Positions 60,742-64,000 of a stretch of 64,000 nt of DNA are shown here, piece after piece. The number at the start of each line of letters is the position of its first letter. Positions within the stretch are counted from its first letter, which is position 1. The DNA is taken from NCBI GenBank assembly GCA_964640385.1, contig CAZXFL010000008.1, positions 1 to 64,000 of the forward strand. The letters run 5' to 3'. This DNA comes from JBBDIK01 sp964640385. Lineage in GTDB: Bacteria; Actinomycetota; UBA4738; JBBDHU01. The position numbers and the translations under genes are program-made. The notes beneath the pieces were generated by a model. It was not told the origin of the DNA. It ran no database searches and worked only from the letters and a program-made list of their open reading frames with translations.

Positions 60742-61402
60742 CGGCGTCCTCCTCCACGAGGGGTGCGAGTAGCGCTTCCAGGGGGGTGACCCCGGTGTCC
60801 TTGATCTCGATCGGCAGACCCAGGTACGCAGCGATCGCACGTGCCGTGGCCTCGAGTTCCGCCTCGGGCTCGGCGCTTTGGCGCAGGTAGAGCACGTCCG
60901 TCAGGCTCCCGAAGTACACGTCCTTGAGTTGCGGGTAGCGGTCGAGGCCCAGTCCCTTGATCACTGCCAGGTCCCAGTTTCGGATCAGCCAGTCGGTGAG
61001 GAAGTAGGTGCCGGTCCGGTTATCGACGATGTCCTGCGGGTCCTCCTGCAGGAACCACTGGTAGCAGTGGACGCCGGCGGGGCGAGCGGCCGGGTACTTG
61101 GCGATGGCCTTGTCGAGCGCGCCGCCGGTCCCGCAGTCCCCGTAGACGATCACGACCCGGTCGTAACGCTGCGTCAGGTCGGCCAGCTTGCGGTCGACGT
61201 CGCGGGCGATCTTCGGCGGGTCCAGGTGGTGCAGGGCCGAGACCCCGTGGATGTCGATGTCCCAGCCGCGCCGCTCGACGACCTCCAGAACCTCTCGGGA
61301 CAGGGCGCCACACGTCAGCAAACTGACCGTGGGTCGGTTCTCAGGGCGGGCATCTCCGGCTGCGGTGCGATCGTCCCCGGCGGCCCGCGTGTCGGTGGTC
61401 AT
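60728..61402 (-). CDS. DUF1638 protein of a corrinoid methyltransferase cluster
   Basis: This 224-residue protein has the DUF1638 pattern: SLLTCGALSREVLEVVE, VVIVYGDCGTGGALDKA and HCYQWFLQEDP. Several Cys and His residues (CGAL, GDCGTGG, HCYQ) could bind metal or a corrinoid intermediate. In genomes this family often accompanies MttB-type genes, but its function is unknown. The first 25 residues are polar. It overlaps the RACo gene by 4 bases and the MttB gene by 14, so all are co-translated. Confidence 0.8.
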   Translation of the reverse strand: MTTDTRAAGDDRTAAGDARPENRPTVSLLTCGALSREVLEVVERRGWDIDIHGVSALHHLDPPKIARDVDRKLADLTQRYDRVVIVYGDCGTGGALDKAIAKYPAARPAGVHCYQWFLQEDPQDIVDNRTGTYFLTDWLIRNWDLAVIKGLGLDRYPQLKDVYFGSLTDVLYLRQSAEPEAELEATARAIAAYLGLPIEIKDTGVTPLEALLAPLVEEDADVHA

Positions 61403-63240
61403 GGGCTCGCGACCGCCTCGAGCTCGGGGAAGCCGAGGTTCTGGATGAAGCGGTCGTTGAAGTCCTCGACGCCGGACAGTTCCAGGTACTCGATCCACGT
61501 CGGCAGTTCGAACGCCACCTCGCGTTCGCGGAACGACATCAGCGCCATCTTCGCACCCTCGCTGGCGGCGTTGCCGATGGCCTTGATCTTCTCGACCGGT
61601 ACGGGCGGAACCAGGCCGATGACCTTCGCGCTCTCTGGGTTGATGTAGCTGCCGAACGAGCCGGCCAGACACACTTCGTCGAGGTCGTCCGCGGTCCAGC
61701 CGATCTGGCGCATCGCGGTTTCGACCCCCGTGGCGATGGCGCCCTTGGCGAACTGCATCTCGCGGATATCCTTCTGCGTGAGCAGCACGTTCTCGGCGAA
61801 CCGGAACGCCTTGATGCCCTCGTACTCAGTGATCCGGTCCGCCAGGGGGTGGTCCTCCAGCTCCTCCGGGCTCTTGAAGGCCCCGGTGCCATCGATGATA
61901 CCGGCCAGCCGCAGCTGCGCGACGCCGTCGATCAGTCCCGAGCCGCACAAGCCCTTGGCTTCCAGGTCGTTGCCGCCGATGATCTGGAGTTCGACGTCCT
62001 CGCCGAGCGTGATGCCCTCGATCGCGCCGTCCGTCGCACGCATCCCGTGCAGGATCTCGGCGCCTTCGAAAGCGGGGCCCGCCGGCGCGGCGGTCCCGAT
62101 GATGCGGTCGGCAGAGCCGATGATGATCTCACCGTTGGTCCCCACGTCGACGATGAGGCGCTTGGTGTCCTCGCGCGCGAGTCCGGTCGCGACCACGTCG
62201 CCGACGAGGTCGGCACCGACGTAGGCGCCGAGCGAGGGGAACAGCTGCACGCGGCCCTGGGGATGGATGTTGACCCCGACGTCCGTCGCCCGCAGGTTCA
62301 GCGGCTCGAGGAACGTGGACGTGAACGGGGAGACGGCGATCGAATCCGGCCGGACCCCGAGGAACAGGTGCAGCATCGTGGCGTTGCCGACGACGACCAT
62401 CTCGTAGGTACGCTGGCGCGGGACCCCGGCCTCGGTGAAGACCTGTTCGAGAAGATCGTTGATGGTGTCGACCACCGCCTCGCGGAGCTGTTCGACCTGC
62501 TCATCGCCCTTCATGGCGTGGGCCATGCGCGCGATCACGTCGCCGCCGAACGAGGTCTGGCGATTGATCGAGGAGGCGACCGCGACCGCACCGCCGCTCC
62601 GGAGGTCGATCAGGGTGGCCACGTCGGTGGTGGTCCCGATGTCCAAGGCGACGCCGTACATCTCGGCGGTCGTGTCTCCCGCCTCCACGGCGATGAAGTG
62701 GTCCTGGACGGTCACCGCGGTGATCTGCTCGATCTCCTCCTCGGCGAGCTGGGTCATCAGGTTCGAGAGCGGCCCGTAGACGGCCGGGTCGACCTTCGCC
62801 TCCCAACCCTCCTGCTCGAGGAAGTCGAGGACCCGGCGCACGTGGCTGCGCGCGTCCTCGAGGGTGGGTGGCGTCATGTCGACGACGCCCTTCCAGACGT
62901 TTGGCTCGAGCAACACGAAGCGGTTGACGCCCATCGTGGCGGCCTTCGGGTTGGAGATCAGGCGCGGTACGTCACAGAGCGCGTCGCCGTTGATGACGGC
63001 CTGGCAGGAGATCCGCCAGCCTTCGTCGACCTGCGCCTCGGTCAGATGGCGGGTGTCGGCCGGGGTCGGCGCGAAGTCACCCTCGAGGACCTGGACGCTG
63101 CACTTGCCGCAGGTGCCGCGCCCGCCGCAGCTGGATTCGATCGGCAGGCCGGCCCAGTGGGCGGCGTTGAAGACCGTCGTGCCCTCGGGCACATGCGCGA
63201 CCTTGCCGCTCGGCTGGTAGGTGACCTCGACCTTCTTCAC
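61399..63240 (-). CDS. RACo-type reductive activator of corrinoid proteins
   Basis: This 613-residue protein reactivates Co(II) corrinoid to Co(I) using ATP and electrons. Residues 1-95 are a plant-type 2Fe-2S ferredoxin domain with cysteines C38, C44, C47 and C79. A linker and middle region follow, then an ASKHA ATPase domain starting near residue 195 (VALDIGTTTDVATLIDL) with the later block DVGTNGEIIIG and GLCGSGLIDGVAQL. It is encoded between DUF1638 and a pterin-binding methyltransferase, as expected for a methylotrophic corrinoid system. ATG at 63240. Confidence 0.9.
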   Translation of the reverse strand: MKKVEVTYQPSGKVAHVPEGTTVFNAAHWAGLPIESSCGGRGTCGKCSVQVLEGDFAPTPADTRHLTEAQVDEGWRISCQAVINGDALCDVPRLISNPKAATMGVNRFVLLEPNVWKGVVDMTPPTLEDARSHVRRVLDFLEQEGWEAKVDPAVYGPLSNLMTQLAEEEIEQITAVTVQDHFIAVEAGDTTAEMYGVALDIGTTTDVATLIDLRSGGAVAVASSINRQTSFGGDVIARMAHAMKGDEQVEQLREAVVDTINDLLEQVFTEAGVPRQRTYEMVVVGNATMLHLFLGVRPDSIAVSPFTSTFLEPLNLRATDVGVNIHPQGRVQLFPSLGAYVGADLVGDVVATGLAREDTKRLIVDVGTNGEIIIGSADRIIGTAAPAGPAFEGAEILHGMRATDGAIEGITLGEDVELQIIGGNDLEAKGLCGSGLIDGVAQLRLAGIIDGTGAFKSPEELEDHPLADRITEYEGIKAFRFAENVLLTQKDIREMQFAKGAIATGVETAMRQIGWTADDLDEVCLAGSFGSYINPESAKVIGLVPPVPVEKIKAIGNAASEGAKMALMSFREREVAFELPTWIEYLELSGVEDFNDRFIQNLGFPELEAVASP

Positions 63241-63264
63241 TGCGTGCCTCTCTCCGGACCTTCG

Positions 63265-64000
63265 CTAGTCCTCGGTGTCGGCCATGGCCGCCGCACGTTC
63301 GCGGAAGTACTTGATCCAGTGCACGGACATCGTGTCGGTGTTGAGCAGCACGTCGCCGGCCAGGACCGCCCGCCGCACGTGGTGGGCGAGCGGGTTGGTG
63401 ATCGACGCGAACATCCCGACCATCATCAGCATCGGCAGGAACGCGGCGTCGATCCCGTGACGGTCGGGCAGTCCGAACGAGATGTTCGACGCGCCGCACG
63501 ACATGTTCACGTCGAGCTCGTCGCGGATGCGGCGGCAGATAGAGAACAGGATCTCCCCGGACGCTGGGATCCCGCCGAGCGGCATCGCGAGCGGGTCGAT
63601 CAGCACGTTCTCGCGCGGGATGCCGTGGTCCTCCGCCCGATCCACGATCTTCTTAGCGGCCTTGAAGCGCAGCTCGGGGTCCTGCTCGATCGAATCCTCG
63701 TGCGCCATACCGATCACGGCGGCGCCGAAGCGCTTGACCAGCGGCAGCACCTTCTCGAGGTGCTCATCCTCGCCCGTGACGGAGTTCAGGATCGGCTTGC
63801 CCTTGACGGTCTCCAAGGCTGGCTCGAGGCACTCGAAGGTGGAGGAGTCGATGCAGATCGGCACCTCGACGACCTCTTGCACAGCCTCGATCGCCTTGCA
63901 GAGCATCCCGGCCTCGTCCTTGCCGGGGATGCCGGCGTTGATGTCGAGCACGGTCGCGCCCGCCTCGACTTGCGCGATCGCGTCGGCCTGCGCCCGGGAG
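63265..64000 (-). CDS. Pterin-binding methyltransferase (MtgA/MetH-like), 5' end outside window
   Basis: The visible 244 codons form most of a dihydropteroate-synthase-type TIM barrel, which transfers methyl between a corrinoid protein and tetrahydrofolate. Typical blocks are VLDINAGIP, PICIDSSTFECLEPAL, PILNSVTGEDE, VLIDPLAMPLGG and GASNISFGLPDR. The coding frame is open to base 64000 on the minus strand, so the N-terminus is missing. Paired with the MttB-like enzyme and RACo, it would complete methyl transfer into folate. The corrinoid-protein gene itself is not in the window and is expected upstream. Confidence 0.88.
   Translation of the reverse strand, partial: SRAQADAIAQVEAGATVLDINAGIPGKDEAGMLCKAIEAVQEVVEVPICIDSSTFECLEPALETVKGKPILNSVTGEDEHLEKVLPLVKRFGAAVIGMAHEDSIEQDPELRFKAAKKIVDRAEDHGIPRENVLIDPLAMPLGGIPASGEILFSICRRIRDELDVNMSCGASNISFGLPDRHGIDAAFLPMLMMVGMFASITNPLAHHVRRAVLAGDVLLNTDTMSVHWIKYFRERAAAMADTED

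Overview
The window is about 64 kb of GC-rich DNA with dense, mostly co-directional operons. Start and stop codons often overlap (ATGA or GTGA), GTG starts are common, and long antisense shadow frames abound. A Bpa-type proteasome activator ending in GQYL, a Wag31-like DivIVA protein, an Arg/Gly-rich Rho insertion, a long acidic tail on AtpA and many apparently leaderless starts (a TANNNT box 6-9 nt before ATG/GTG) all point to an actinobacterium. I cannot place it below phylum. The gene complement resembles deep-branching environmental actinobacteria known mainly from metagenomes rather than Streptomyces or Mycobacterium.

Layout. 1-3.5 kb: end of a first polyamine-type ABC transporter (potA-D-B-C order). 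3.5-5.7 kb: bpa, a small unrecognised gene, an M20 peptidase and tRNA-Arg(CCG). 5.8-13 kb: a receiver protein, argS, a lysA-acetyltransferase fusion, and hom-thrC-thrB. 13-17.5 kb: glycogen-debranching-like enzyme behind a tiny leader ORF, a secreted protein made of 36-residue repeats, and a phosphotransferase. 17.5-21.3 kb: phosphoesterase, cyclic 2,3-diphosphoglycerate synthetase, 2-phosphoglycerate kinase and transaldolase. 21.3-33.4 kb: housekeeping genes rho, rpmE, DUF1385, divIVA, prfA, prmC, a Sua5-type synthase, a phosphatase, rpiB, glyA, a WecA-like transferase, an agmatinase-family enzyme and a methyltransferase. 33.3-39.4 kb: a chimeric gene remnant, a class III aminotransferase and a second complete potA-D-B-C cassette. 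39.5-48.4 kb: F-type ATP synthase operon with a candidate Rex operator upstream, then murA. 48.3-55.8 kb: membrane and lipid-related proteins, two intramembrane protease families, and meaB. 55.8-58.6 kb: nickel/cobalt transporter-like gene and a Fur-family regulator sharing a palindromic operator, enoyl-CoA hydratase and a frameshifted acetyltransferase. 59-64 kb (minus strand): a corrinoid-dependent methyltransferase cluster (MttB-superfamily enzyme, DUF1638, RACo-type activator, pterin-binding methyltransferase) running off the window.

How the parts fit. The most notable system is the adjacent, translationally coupled pair encoding 2-phosphoglycerate kinase and cyclic 2,3-diphosphoglycerate synthetase. 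Together these make the complete two-step pathway to a solute best known from hyperthermophilic methanogens. The right end has a cobalt/B12 theme: MeaB for an adenosylcobalamin mutase, a metal transporter with a likely dedicated regulator, and a corrinoid demethylation module. The two Pot-type transporters, the aminotransferase and the agmatinase-family enzyme suggest use of polyamines or related amines, but the substrates are inferred.
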